Source of the DNA: JBGPYM01 sp041493205
GTDB lineage: Bacteria; Bacteroidota; Ignavibacteria; UBA10030; UBA6906
DNA length: 38,301 bases
Assembly: GCA_041493205.1 (NCBI GenBank)
Contig: JBGPYM010000004.1
Coordinates: 1 to 38,301 of the forward strand
Direction of reading: 5' to 3'
Made by a program: the position numbers and the translations under genes
Shown here: positions 1 through 7,624 of the stretch, one piece after another
Layout: each line of letters begins with the position of its first letter
How positions within the stretch are numbered: position 1 is the first letter of the stretch
The notes under the pieces: generated by a model
What the model saw: only the letters and a program-made list of their open reading frames with translations
Told to the model about the DNA's origin: nothing
Databases searched by the model: none

Positions 1-923
1 ATGAGCGCCCCGGAGAGCCATCCTCCGCCGATGCTCCCCACGCTCGTCAGCGTATAGATCACGATCAGCGGCGCGCCCAGCTTGTCGAGCGTCAGGCCGT
101 ACGTCGTGTTCAGGAATTTGGGGAGCCAGTACAGATAGAACCACCAGACCGGATCGGTCAGAAATTTCCCGATGACAAACGCCCAGGTCTGGCGGTGCCG
201 CAGGAGGTCCCCCCAGGGAATCCGTGCCGCCGGCGGATCCGGCGGATCGCTCTGGATAAAGGCAAGCTCCGCGGGCGACACGCGCTTGTGCCGTTCGGGC
301 GCTTCATACATTGCCAGCCAGAAGACAAGCCAGATGAACCCGATTGCACCCGTTGCGATGAACGACGCCTGCCATCCGTAGGTCAGCGTCAGCCAGGGGA
401 CGACGGCCGGAGCTGCCACCGCGCCGATGTTTGCGCCGGAATTGAATATCCCCGTGGCAAAGGCACGCTCCCGTTTTGGAAACCACTCGGCCACCGATTT
501 GATGGCGGCGGGAAAATTCGCGGACTCGCCCAGGCCGAGGGAGAACCGTGCCGCACCGAACCCTACGACCGACCGCACCGCCGCGTGGCTCATCGCGGCA
601 ATGCTCCAGACCACGATCGCGATCGAGAAACCGATTTTCGTCCCGAACCGGTCGATGAGCCGCCCGGCGAAGAGGAGCCCGATGGCATAGGCGGCCGTGA
701 ACGCGGTGACAATATAACCGTATTCGATCTCGTTCCACCCGATATCCTTCTGCAGCACGGGGGCCAGAATGCCAAGCACCTGCCGGTCGATGTAGTTGAT
801 GGTCGTGGCAAAAAAGAGGAGGGAGCAGATGGTCCACCGGTAGCGTCCCGGGTGCGCGGCGCCTCCGCCTGCAGGTGTATCGTTCATGGAGTTCTCATGC
901 GTTCGTGAGGGAAGGCCGCTCAT
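1..923 (-). CDS. exuT: ExuT-type hexuronate MFS transporter (partial, C-terminus beyond left edge)
   Basis: Only the N-terminal part (about 307 residues) is visible; the frame stays open to base 1. It is a major facilitator superfamily protein. Early in the chain it has the first-helix signature FFATTINYIDRQ, typical of the anion/hexuronate:cation symporter (ExuT/phthalate permease) branch, and the MFS motif A, GRLIDRFGTKIGF, between helices 2 and 3. Known members import galacturonate or glucuronate across the inner membrane, which fits its place as last visible gene of a galacturonate operon. I chose the ATG at 923 because it overlaps the uxaE stop as ATGA, like several other junctions here; an in-frame ATG at 887 would remove 12 residues and is possible. 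Family assignment is strong; the exact substrate is inferred from context. Confidence 0.85.
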   Translation of the reverse strand, partial: MSGLPSRTHENSMNDTPAGGGAAHPGRYRWTICSLLFFATTINYIDRQVLGILAPVLQKDIGWNEIEYGYIVTAFTAAYAIGLLFAGRLIDRFGTKIGFSIAIVVWSIAAMSHAAVRSVVGFGAARFSLGLGESANFPAAIKSVAEWFPKRERAFATGIFNSGANIGAVAAPAVVPWLTLTYGWQASFIATGAIGFIWLVFWLAMYEAPERHKRVSPAELAFIQSDPPDPPAARIPWGDLLRHRQTWAFVIGKFLTDPVWWFYLYWLPKFLNTTYGLTLDKLGAPLIVIYTLTSVGSIGGGWLSGAL

Positions 924-2218
924 GCGCGAAGCCTGGCGGATGATTCCTGCGACGTCCCGAAGCCCGCCTGACTGCCGAGGAACAGCGGACGGATGTGCCG
1001 GTCGAAGATATTCATCGAGACATTCGCCTCGACCGATTCCCTGCTCGCCCTGAGGAGATCTGTAAAACGCGCGCCCATTTCCGCCGCGACCTTGTACCCG
1101 ACGTGGACGAGCTGCCGGAAGTGCGGATTGAATTGCGGGCATGACTGGTCATGACGGAGCGTCCGGACGTAGTCGTCGGCGTTCCAGCGTTCAACCGCGC
1201 CCGGCGCGGGGAGCTTTCTCCGGTCGATGCTGACCACCGAGAGGTACGGTTTGCAGAGCTCGTCATGGCGCTCAAACGAACGGGCATACACATCCTTCGC
1301 CAGGCGGAGCCCGTCGTCCCCCGAGGCTGCAAGACCGATGATTTCTTCCAGCCAAGTCGTCCCCGCGGTCTTCAGATGAAGGCCGGCGTTCGCGCGCGTG
1401 ATCGCACGATGAATCACCGGGTAGAGTGAGAACTTGTCGCTTCCCGAATGGATGCTCAGTTTCAGTCCCGCGGGAAGTCCGAAGCGCTCCACCGCGAAGG
1501 CAATGATGGCAAGGTCATCTTCGAATTCGCGGGTGAACCTGCTGACGTCCCCCACATAATCGATCCCCTTCAGAAACGACCCCGTGAATTTCGGGGCGAT
1601 GGTCTGCAGCGGAATCTGTTCGCGGGCAATCGCGGCAAGGATAAAAAACAATTCGGCGGGCGTCTGCGGGCTGTCCGCCTCATCCACGGAGACCTCCGCC
1701 ACAAAGTCGCCGCTCCCCTTCCGTTCTGCGATGGTGCGGTACACCTTCCCGGCCTCCTCGATGGCATGCAGGTATTTCCCCGCCACGGAGGCCAGCAGCG
1801 CGTCCGACACGTCAAACGGCATCCCGATGCCGGGGACGGCGAGGGACCCCCTGAACGTTTTCATGGCGCTCAGGAAGGCGGCGGTGGATGCGGCGCTTGC
1901 CGGCGTCCCGATGGAATCGGCAACGTCGATCGTGAAGAAGTCGCTGGACTCCAGAAACCGGCCAACGGTGGTGAGGCTGATGTGGTCGGCATCCACGAAA
2001 TAAGGATGGCGCCACCCGCATTTCCGGACTGCGTCGTCCGCCTCGCGCCGGGTATCGGACGGGAGGGTGCTGCAGATCGTATGTTCCCGGTTCGATTTGT
2101 TCCAGACCGGAACGACCTCCACGCCCAGGGCTTCCGCCTGTTGCAACGCACGGAGCTGTGCTTCCCCTTCCGCACCGAACCGGTCACCAATGCCGAATGT
2201 ATACTTTGCAAGTGTCAT
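920..2218 (-). CDS. uxaE: Tagaturonate/fructuronate epimerase (UxaE)
   Basis: A 432-residue protein matching the tagaturonate epimerase family known from Thermotoga (UxaE), which converts D-tagaturonate to D-fructuronate so that galacturonate can enter the glucuronate branch without UxaB/UxaA. I recognise conserved blocks rather than one short motif: YFVDADHI near residue 73, TIAPKFTG near 206, KLSIHSGSDKFSLY near 253, HLKTAGTTWLEE near 281 and NIFDRHIRPLF near 403; histidines and acids there are likely metal ligands. The start at 2218 has an AGGGAGG Shine-Dalgarno about 11 bases upstream. The frame stays open further upstream, but that stretch lies inside kduD and has no homology. It follows kduD by 41 bases and precedes exuT. 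The neighbouring uxaC, which would supply tagaturonate, supports the role. Confidence 0.85.
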   Translation of the reverse strand: MTLAKYTFGIGDRFGAEGEAQLRALQQAEALGVEVVPVWNKSNREHTICSTLPSDTRREADDAVRKCGWRHPYFVDADHISLTTVGRFLESSDFFTIDVADSIGTPASAASTAAFLSAMKTFRGSLAVPGIGMPFDVSDALLASVAGKYLHAIEEAGKVYRTIAERKGSGDFVAEVSVDEADSPQTPAELFFILAAIAREQIPLQTIAPKFTGSFLKGIDYVGDVSRFTREFEDDLAIIAFAVERFGLPAGLKLSIHSGSDKFSLYPVIHRAITRANAGLHLKTAGTTWLEEIIGLAASGDDGLRLAKDVYARSFERHDELCKPYLSVVSIDRRKLPAPGAVERWNADDYVRTLRHDQSCPQFNPHFRQLVHVGYKVAAEMGARFTDLLRASRESVEANVSMNIFDRHIRPLFLGSQAGFGTSQESSARLRA

Positions 2219-2259
2219 GAAATTCCGCGTTCCTCCCTGTCCTGTCGTCGTACTGCCTG

Positions 2260-3015
2260 TCAGCGCGCCAGCCATCCCCCGTCGACCAGGAGTACATGGC
2301 CGTTGACGTAATCGGAGGCGGGAGACGCAAGAAACACCGCCGCACCCCCCAGATCGTCCGGGGTCCCCCACCGTCCCGCCGGAATGCGCGCGAGAATGGC
2401 CTGGGAACGGACGGGATCTTCCCGCAGCGCCCTGGTGTTGTTGGTCGCCATGTAGCCGGGCGCGATCGCATTGACGCAGATGCCGAGGTGCGCCCATTCG
2501 TTGGCGAGAGCTTTCGTCACCTGCGCCACCGCGCCTTTGCTCGCCGCATACGACGGCACGATGATCCCTCCCTGAAAGGAGAGGAGCGAAGCGACGTTGA
2601 TGATTTTGCCCCTCTTCCGTTTCACCATGTCGCGTGCAGCCGCCTGCGCGAGGAAAAACACCGTCTTCGCGTTCAGCGTCATGACATCATCCCAGTCGGA
2701 CTCCGAGAATTCGATTGCCGGCGCGCGGCGGATGATGCCGGCGTTGTTGACCAGGATGTCGATCTTACCGAAGGCCGCGAGCGCGGCCTCGGTCACCGCA
2801 GCGACCGACTCCTGTTTCAACAGATCGGCGACCAGCGTGACCGCGCGCCGTCCCAGGTTCCGCACTGCCCGGGCGGAGTCGTCCGATGCCACATGGTCCA
2901 CGAGGAGGATGTCGGCGCCTGCGGAGGCGAGTGCCAGGGTCATACCCTGGCCGAGGCCCGTGCTGGCGCCGGTGACAATGGCGGATGTCCCTGTGAGATC
3001 GAAGGGGGATGTCAT
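2260..3015 (-). CDS. kduD: KduD-type short-chain dehydrogenase (2-dehydro-3-deoxy-D-gluconate 5-dehydrogenase)
   Basis: A 251-residue classical short-chain dehydrogenase. The dinucleotide-binding glycine motif TGASTGLG is at residues 15-22, NNAG at 90-93, and the catalytic tetrad is Asn115, Ser143, Tyr156, Lys160. The C-terminal half is almost diagnostic of KduD: the blocks NAIAPGYMATNNT (183-195), RIPAGRWG and SPASDY.NG, ending in VDGGWLAR. KduD interconverts 2,5-diketo-3-deoxygluconate and 2-keto-3-deoxygluconate with NAD(P)H, the reductive step for unsaturated uronic acids released by lyase plus GH105. Its ATG overlaps the uxaC stop as ATGA, so it is probably translationally coupled. KduI, which would make its substrate, is not in the window. 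A broader gluconate 5-dehydrogenase activity cannot be excluded from sequence alone. Confidence 0.88.
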   Translation of the reverse strand: MTSPFDLTGTSAIVTGASTGLGQGMTLALASAGADILLVDHVASDDSARAVRNLGRRAVTLVADLLKQESVAAVTEAALAAFGKIDILVNNAGIIRRAPAIEFSESDWDDVMTLNAKTVFFLAQAAARDMVKRKRGKIINVASLLSFQGGIIVPSYAASKGAVAQVTKALANEWAHLGICVNAIAPGYMATNNTRALREDPVRSQAILARIPAGRWGTPDDLGGAAVFLASPASDYVNGHVLLVDGGWLAR

Positions 3016-4442
3016 GCGCCGGCGCCCTTCTCCGGGAAATTAAAATACTTCTTTGCGTTCCCGTAGCAGATGTCCCGCACCATCCCTCCGACGGTCGCAC
3101 GGTCGTCGGGGAGAAGCCCGCGCGTTATCTCGTCCCCCAGGATGTTGCAGAGGAGCCTGCGGAAATACTCATGCCGGGGATACGACAGAAAGCTGCGGGA
3201 GTCGGTGATCATGCCGACAAACTGGCTGAGCAGGCCCATGCTGGAGAGGGCTTCGAGCTGGCGGGTCATCCCGTCCCGCTGGTCCAGAAACCACCATGCA
3301 GCGCCGTACTGGAGTTTTCCGGGGATCGACCCGTCCTGGAAATTGCCTGCCATGGCGGCAAAGACCTCGTTGTCCCGCGGATTGATATTGTAGAGAATCG
3401 TCCGGGCCAGCTGGTTGCGCTCGTCGAGCCTGTTCAGAAATTTCGCAAGCGGCTTCCCGTGCTCCCAGTCTCCAATCGAGTCGAACCCCGTATCCGGTCC
3501 AAGCGTGCGTCGCAGGCGGGAGTTGTTGTCACGCAGCGCCCCCAGGTGGTACTGCTGCACCCACCCTGTCTCGCTGTCCATGACGGCCAGGTCGTACAGC
3601 AATGCGGATTTGAACTTGAGCTCATCGACGGGGCTCAGCCGCTGCGCGCGGAGAAGCCGTGCGAAGGCAAGTTCCACATCCTTCTCGGTGTACTCCCCGG
3701 CGTAGACGGCCTCGAGGCCGTGATCGGACACCCTGCATCCCTTGCTGTGGAAAAACGCGTGCCGGCGTGCAAGTGCCTCGCGGAGACCGGCATAGGTCCG
3801 GATCTCCATCCCTGCCGCAGCGGCGAGACGTTTGAGATACGCGGTGAATGCCGCCGGATCGTCCACCGTCATCGCCTTGTCGGGGCGGAACGCCGGGTAG
3901 ACTCTTACGCCGAATCCCGTATCGGCGGCCATCGTCGCGTGCTCCTCGAGCGTGTCTGCGGGATCATCCGTCGTGCATACGATTTCGACATTCATGCGCG
4001 TCTGGATGCCGCGCGCCGTAAAGCCGGGGGTTGCGAGCAGGGCGTTGCACTCTTCCCAGATGCCCCTGGCCGTGGCCGGACTCAGAAGACGGTCGGCGAT
4101 GCCGAACGGCTTCCAGAGTTCCAGGTGTGTCCAGTGATAGAGCGGGTTGCGCAGCGTCTTTGGCACGGTGGCAGCCCAGGCCTCAAATTTCTCCCAGGGC
4201 GTCGCGTTGCCGGTGATCAGGCGCTCGTCCACGCCGCAGGTCCGCATTGCACGCCACTTGTAATGATCCCCCGCGAGCCAGATATCCGTCATCGTCTCAA
4301 ACGTCCGGTTCTCGGCGATATCCTTCGGCGACAGATGGCAGTGGTAATCGATGATCGGGAGGGATGCAGCAAAGGAGTGGTAGAGATCCTTTGCCCGGTC
4401 GTTTTCCAGAAGAAAATCCTCATGCATGAATGACGGTGCCAC
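3012..4442 (-). CDS. uxaC: Uronate isomerase (glucuronate/galacturonate isomerase)
   Basis: A 476-residue amidohydrolase-superfamily uronate isomerase, the usual length for UxaC (about 465-475). It isomerises D-galacturonate to D-tagaturonate and D-glucuronate to D-fructuronate. Visible family marks are the metal-binding IDYHCHLSPKDIAEN block (His34, His36), CTTDDPADTLEEH in the middle, and the C-terminal FLDQRDGMTRQLEALSSMG and MITDSRSFLSYPRHEYFRR blocks. I chose the GTG at 4442 because an AAGGAGG Shine-Dalgarno lies six bases before it. ATG codons at 4448 (too close to that site) and 4472 (overlapping the upstream stop as TGATG, no Shine-Dalgarno) are alternatives that add 2 or 10 residues. 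It sits between the pectinesterase-like gene and kduD and is the entry enzyme for galacturonate freed by the upstream enzymes. Confidence 0.93.
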   Translation of the reverse strand: MAPSFMHEDFLLENDRAKDLYHSFAASLPIIDYHCHLSPKDIAENRTFETMTDIWLAGDHYKWRAMRTCGVDERLITGNATPWEKFEAWAATVPKTLRNPLYHWTHLELWKPFGIADRLLSPATARGIWEECNALLATPGFTARGIQTRMNVEIVCTTDDPADTLEEHATMAADTGFGVRVYPAFRPDKAMTVDDPAAFTAYLKRLAAAAGMEIRTYAGLREALARRHAFFHSKGCRVSDHGLEAVYAGEYTEKDVELAFARLLRAQRLSPVDELKFKSALLYDLAVMDSETGWVQQYHLGALRDNNSRLRRTLGPDTGFDSIGDWEHGKPLAKFLNRLDERNQLARTILYNINPRDNEVFAAMAGNFQDGSIPGKLQYGAAWWFLDQRDGMTRQLEALSSMGLLSQFVGMITDSRSFLSYPRHEYFRRLLCNILGDEITRGLLPDDRATVGGMVRDICYGNAKKYFNFPEKGAGA

Positions 4443-4448
4443 AACCAT

Positions 4449-4455
4449 CCTCCTT
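4449..4455 (-). promoter_or_regulatory. Strong ribosome binding site deciding the uxaC start
   Basis: AAGGAGG on the minus strand, six bases before the GTG at 4442. It abuts the ATG at 4448 too closely to serve it, so it argues for the GTG start. Confidence 0.7.
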
Positions 4456-4471
4456 GTTCCAGTTGAGAGCA

Positions 4472-6484
4472 TCAGCGGGTGGTGAATTCCCGTGTCTCCC
4501 CCGGCACGATTCCTCCGGGGGTCACTTCATCGATGCGCCAGAAATATGTCACGCCGGACGCAAGGGCTCCCGTGTCCATGCCGGCCTCGATTCGGTTGCC
4601 GCGAAACGCCGGCGGCCTTGCTGTGCCGAAATAGACGTTGTGCGAAGCGGCATTCCGTCCGGGTGTCCATATGAGGCGTACGCCCGCGGGTTCAACACCC
4701 GTGGCCCCCTGGTCAGGCAACGCGGCAAGCGCGTACGGGAGAACCGAGGGGAGAGTTCCTTCGGGGTTCCACATCCCGTCAAATGTCCATGAGGCGGTGA
4801 TGGCGGAGGGACGAACGGGAGGGTCCGCTGCGTCAAGATTGTCGCGAAACCAGGCAAAATCACCGCCGTCCCGGTGACATCCGTAATAATAGTGGCGGTC
4901 TCCCCATTGCCATTCGCGCGGACTTGACGGAGGGCGGACGAACGGCCTGTCCGCCATCCGCTCGGAAAACCTGCAGCCGACCAGGTAGATCTGGGCGTCC
5001 AGGTGGTTCCGGCCGAGGGGGAATCCCGGTACACCGTCGAAGATGGAATTGGTGATCACGAATTTTTGCCGCCGGTCTCCGCTCCCGTCGTGCCAGATGC
5101 TTGCGCTCGGCGTGTTATGACCGAAGAAGGTCGATCGCGTGACATAGCACCAGCCGCGGGGACAGACAAAATCGACCCATCCCTCGAAGGAACAGTCTGC
5201 GTGATAGTACATCCCGTTGTCGCGGTTCCAGAGACTGAGCGCGTCGCCGCCGTCGGAACGAATGGACGTGTGGAGGAGCATGATGCGCGTTCCAGCGCCC
5301 CGGACGGCGAACTGATGTTTGTTCCAGACGCCGGACCGCCTGCCATAATCGTTCATGACGGTCAGGTTGGCAAGCGTCACATCCGTCACACCTGTATCGA
5401 TGTTGACCACGCCCGCCCCCCAGTCGCTGCCGTTGTGCGCCTGGGTCCATGTTTCACGCAGTTCCGGCCAGACGATGCGCGTGCTGTCGCGGTCCTCGCC
5501 CACCAGGGACACGCGGCTTTTCCTGATGAGGACCTTTTCCTCATAGACGCCGTTGCGAATCAGGAGGACGACCGGGGTTGCAGAATGTGCATCGACGGCG
5601 TCGAGCGCTGTCTGAATGTTCCGGTAATCACCGCCACCCTTGCTGTCAATGATCAGGTCGGCCTGTTCGCCCGAGCGGCTCAGAAGCCACCGGAACAGAT
5701 TTTCCGCAGCGCGTGCGTTTCCGTATCCTTCCGGCAGCTTCCGCGTGTCCATATATTCATTATAGAACCATGGGTCGCCGACAGCCACCACAATCCCCTT
5801 CCCGTGCCGGACAGCCCCGATGATCACGTCGCCGTGGTCGGCAAGGAGCACCTGCGCCGCGGGGGAGAGGCGCAACGTGCTTAACTCCTTGATGAATATC
5901 CGGCCGACGGCCTGGAACAACGGGTGCGATGGGAGGGAGTCAAACGTGCCGACCGCATAATTCTTCCCGGTCACCCTGTTCCTGCTGTCGCCGTTGAAAT
6001 GAACGCCGAACCGGGCACCGAGCCGGTTGAGATGATCCAGTTCCACGTTGCCGCTGTCGTTTCCCAGGAGGAGAAGGGCCCCCCCATCCTTCACCCACCG
6101 TGCGATGGCGTCGATGGCACGATCGTCAATGAGATGGAGGGTGTCTGTCTCTTTTGGCGTATCAGGGTCGACGATGACATAGATGCTTGCGCCCGCCAGT
6201 GAGCGGTCTGCCGGCGGGTCGCAGAGCAGATCAGTTTCGCCCCCCGCCGCACGAACTATTCCGCCCAGGATCGAAAACCCCGAGTTCGCGCTGTCGTTCC
6301 AGACATAATGAAACCGGACGCGCCTGCCCGAAGCGTCGGTTGTCCACTCATTGTTATAATAACAGTCAAGCAGGACCTTCGGTGTGTGCCGCGGCGGTTC
6401 CTCGTGCTGCATCAGCGCGGCTGCGGGCGAACAAAGCCCTGTCGCTCCGGTCAGGAGTATCGCAATGCACCGTGCGAGGGTCAT
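4472..6484 (-). CDS. Secreted pectinesterase-like protein (CE8-type beta-helix) with extra N-terminal domain
   Basis: A 670-residue exported protein. An N-terminal hydrophobic segment (about residues 3-25) looks like a signal peptide. Residues about 35-275 form a separate alpha/beta domain (DCYYNNEWTTD, ARWVKDGGALLLLGNDSGN, GKGIVVAVGDPWFYNEY) resembling the GATase-like/DUF4350 domains of polysaccharide-degrading proteins. Residues about 276-550 are a right-handed beta-helix of the pectin methylesterase clan, starting at DLIIDSKGGGDYRNIQTALDAV. GDAL (Asp414), GWVDF (Asp438) and LGR (Arg492) align with the catalytic Asp, Asp and Arg of pectinesterases. Residues about 585-670 look like a fibronectin-III-type module. 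The expected job is removal of methyl esters from homogalacturonan, probably in the periplasm since no T9SS tail is present. The ATG at 6484 overlaps the lacI-type stop as ATGA. Catalytic competence is inferred: the residues around the active site diverge from the classic QDTLY and VDFIFG motifs. Confidence 0.78.
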   Translation of the reverse strand: MTLARCIAILLTGATGLCSPAAALMQHEEPPRHTPKVLLDCYYNNEWTTDASGRRVRFHYVWNDSANSGFSILGGIVRAAGGETDLLCDPPADRSLAGASIYVIVDPDTPKETDTLHLIDDRAIDAIARWVKDGGALLLLGNDSGNVELDHLNRLGARFGVHFNGDSRNRVTGKNYAVGTFDSLPSHPLFQAVGRIFIKELSTLRLSPAAQVLLADHGDVIIGAVRHGKGIVVAVGDPWFYNEYMDTRKLPEGYGNARAAENLFRWLLSRSGEQADLIIDSKGGGDYRNIQTALDAVDAHSATPVVLLIRNGVYEEKVLIRKSRVSLVGEDRDSTRIVWPELRETWTQAHNGSDWGAGVVNIDTGVTDVTLANLTVMNDYGRRSGVWNKHQFAVRGAGTRIMLLHTSIRSDGGDALSLWNRDNGMYYHADCSFEGWVDFVCPRGWCYVTRSTFFGHNTPSASIWHDGSGDRRQKFVITNSIFDGVPGFPLGRNHLDAQIYLVGCRFSERMADRPFVRPPSSPREWQWGDRHYYYGCHRDGGDFAWFRDNLDAADPPVRPSAITASWTFDGMWNPEGTLPSVLPYALAALPDQGATGVEPAGVRLIWTPGRNAASHNVYFGTARPPAFRGNRIEAGMDTGALASGVTYFWRIDEVTPGGIVPGETREFTTR

Positions 6485-7584
6485 CCCTGCATGCCTCCTC
6501 CGGAGACCTGTCCGATGACCGGTTTCAGGCCATTCGAGGGTTGCGTCTGGACTTTGTTTTTGCCCGTGCACGTTTCGCGCAGGAGTACTTCGGTCGGCAG
6601 CATGAGATGCTGTTCCCCCGCAATCTCGGGATGTGCAATGATCTTCAGCATCAGCTCCACGGCCTTCGACCCGAGTTCGTGCGCCGGCTGCGTCACGCAG
6701 CTCAATGCGGGCGAAATCACCCTGCTGACGTCGCTGTCGCCGAAACAGATCAGGTCGACGTCGTCGGGAATTTTCAACCCGAGCTCTTTCGCGGCTTCAT
6801 AGATGCCGAGTGCCACAGGATACGTCATTGCGAAAATGAACTCCGGGAGCAGACCGCTGCTATGGAGCTGCATGAAGCCGTTGTAGCCGGCGAACTTGTC
6901 GAACCCGCCCGTGACAAGCCATTCCCGCCTGACGGGCAGGCCATGCTGCTTCATCGCGCTTTCAAATCCTTCCAGGCGGTTCTTGCCGATGTTGATATGG
7001 GTATTCCCCCCGATGCAGGCTATGTTCCTGTACCCTACCTTGATGGCCTGTTCGACGGCCTTGAATGCACCGCCGCGGTCGTCGACGGTGACGCTGCTGA
7101 ACCCGGGCAACGGCGGTTCGGGGTGACGGTCGAGGAAGAGCACCGGTGTTCCGGTCTTTCTGATCGAGGTGAAAATCTCAAGATCCGTCGTGGTCTGCGT
7201 GATGGAAACGATGATCCCGTCGACGCGCATCGAGACGAGCGTCTGCAGGTGCTTGCGCTCCCGTTCCGGGTTTTCCAGCGAGACAGTCAGGATGGTTTCG
7301 TAGTTGTTCTCAAAGGCCATGTTGTAGACGCCTTCGATCACGGAGCCGAAAAAGAAATGCGCGATCTTCGGCACCACCAGTCCGATCATGCTTGATCGCC
7401 GTGACGACAGGCTCCGTGCAATGATATTGGGCGAATAGCCGAGCTCGGCCGCGATTTTTCGGACGCGCCGGGTCATGTCCTGTGAGATGTCCGAGTGTCC
7501 GCGCAGCGCTTTGGAGACCGTCACACGGGAGACGCTGAGCCGTGTGGCAATATCATCCAGTGTTATATGGGTTCGTTTTTTCAT
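6481..7584 (-). CDS. LacI-family transcriptional regulator of the pectin operon
   Basis: A 367-residue LacI/GalR regulator. The helix-turn-helix is at the N-terminus (ITLDDIATRLSVSRVTVSKALRGH, residues 7-30), followed by the hinge helix (SPNIIARSLSSRRSSMIGLV, 51-70). The rest is a periplasmic-binding-protein-like sensor domain with family marks such as VDGIIVSITQTTTD and DDVDLICFGDSDVSR. The start at 7584 is preceded by a GAGAGGCAGG Shine-Dalgarno; upstream in-frame codons lack one. It lies inside the operon, 40 bases after the PL1-GH105 gene and overlapping the esterase gene. It probably controls its own operon in response to a uronate or oligogalacturonide. The CG-centred repeats at 16859-16892 resemble LacI-family operators and are the best candidate target. 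The ligand is not predictable from sequence. Confidence 0.88.
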   Translation of the reverse strand: MKKRTHITLDDIATRLSVSRVTVSKALRGHSDISQDMTRRVRKIAAELGYSPNIIARSLSSRRSSMIGLVVPKIAHFFFGSVIEGVYNMAFENNYETILTVSLENPERERKHLQTLVSMRVDGIIVSITQTTTDLEIFTSIRKTGTPVLFLDRHPEPPLPGFSSVTVDDRGGAFKAVEQAIKVGYRNIACIGGNTHINIGKNRLEGFESAMKQHGLPVRREWLVTGGFDKFAGYNGFMQLHSSGLLPEFIFAMTYPVALGIYEAAKELGLKIPDDVDLICFGDSDVSRVISPALSCVTQPAHELGSKAVELMLKIIAHPEIAGEQHLMLPTEVLLRETCTGKNKVQTQPSNGLKPVIGQVSGGGMQG

Positions 7585-7624
7585 GGCCTGCCTCTCTCGT
7601 TCATCAGTTCCTCCCGGGCGCCTG

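Noticed and set aside
3009..4433. Long plus-strand open frame (474 codons) opposite uxaC
   Set aside because: It is antisense to a clear uxaC gene. Long antisense frames are expected here from high GC at third codon positions. The translation is Arg/Pro/Gly-rich with no recognisable domain.
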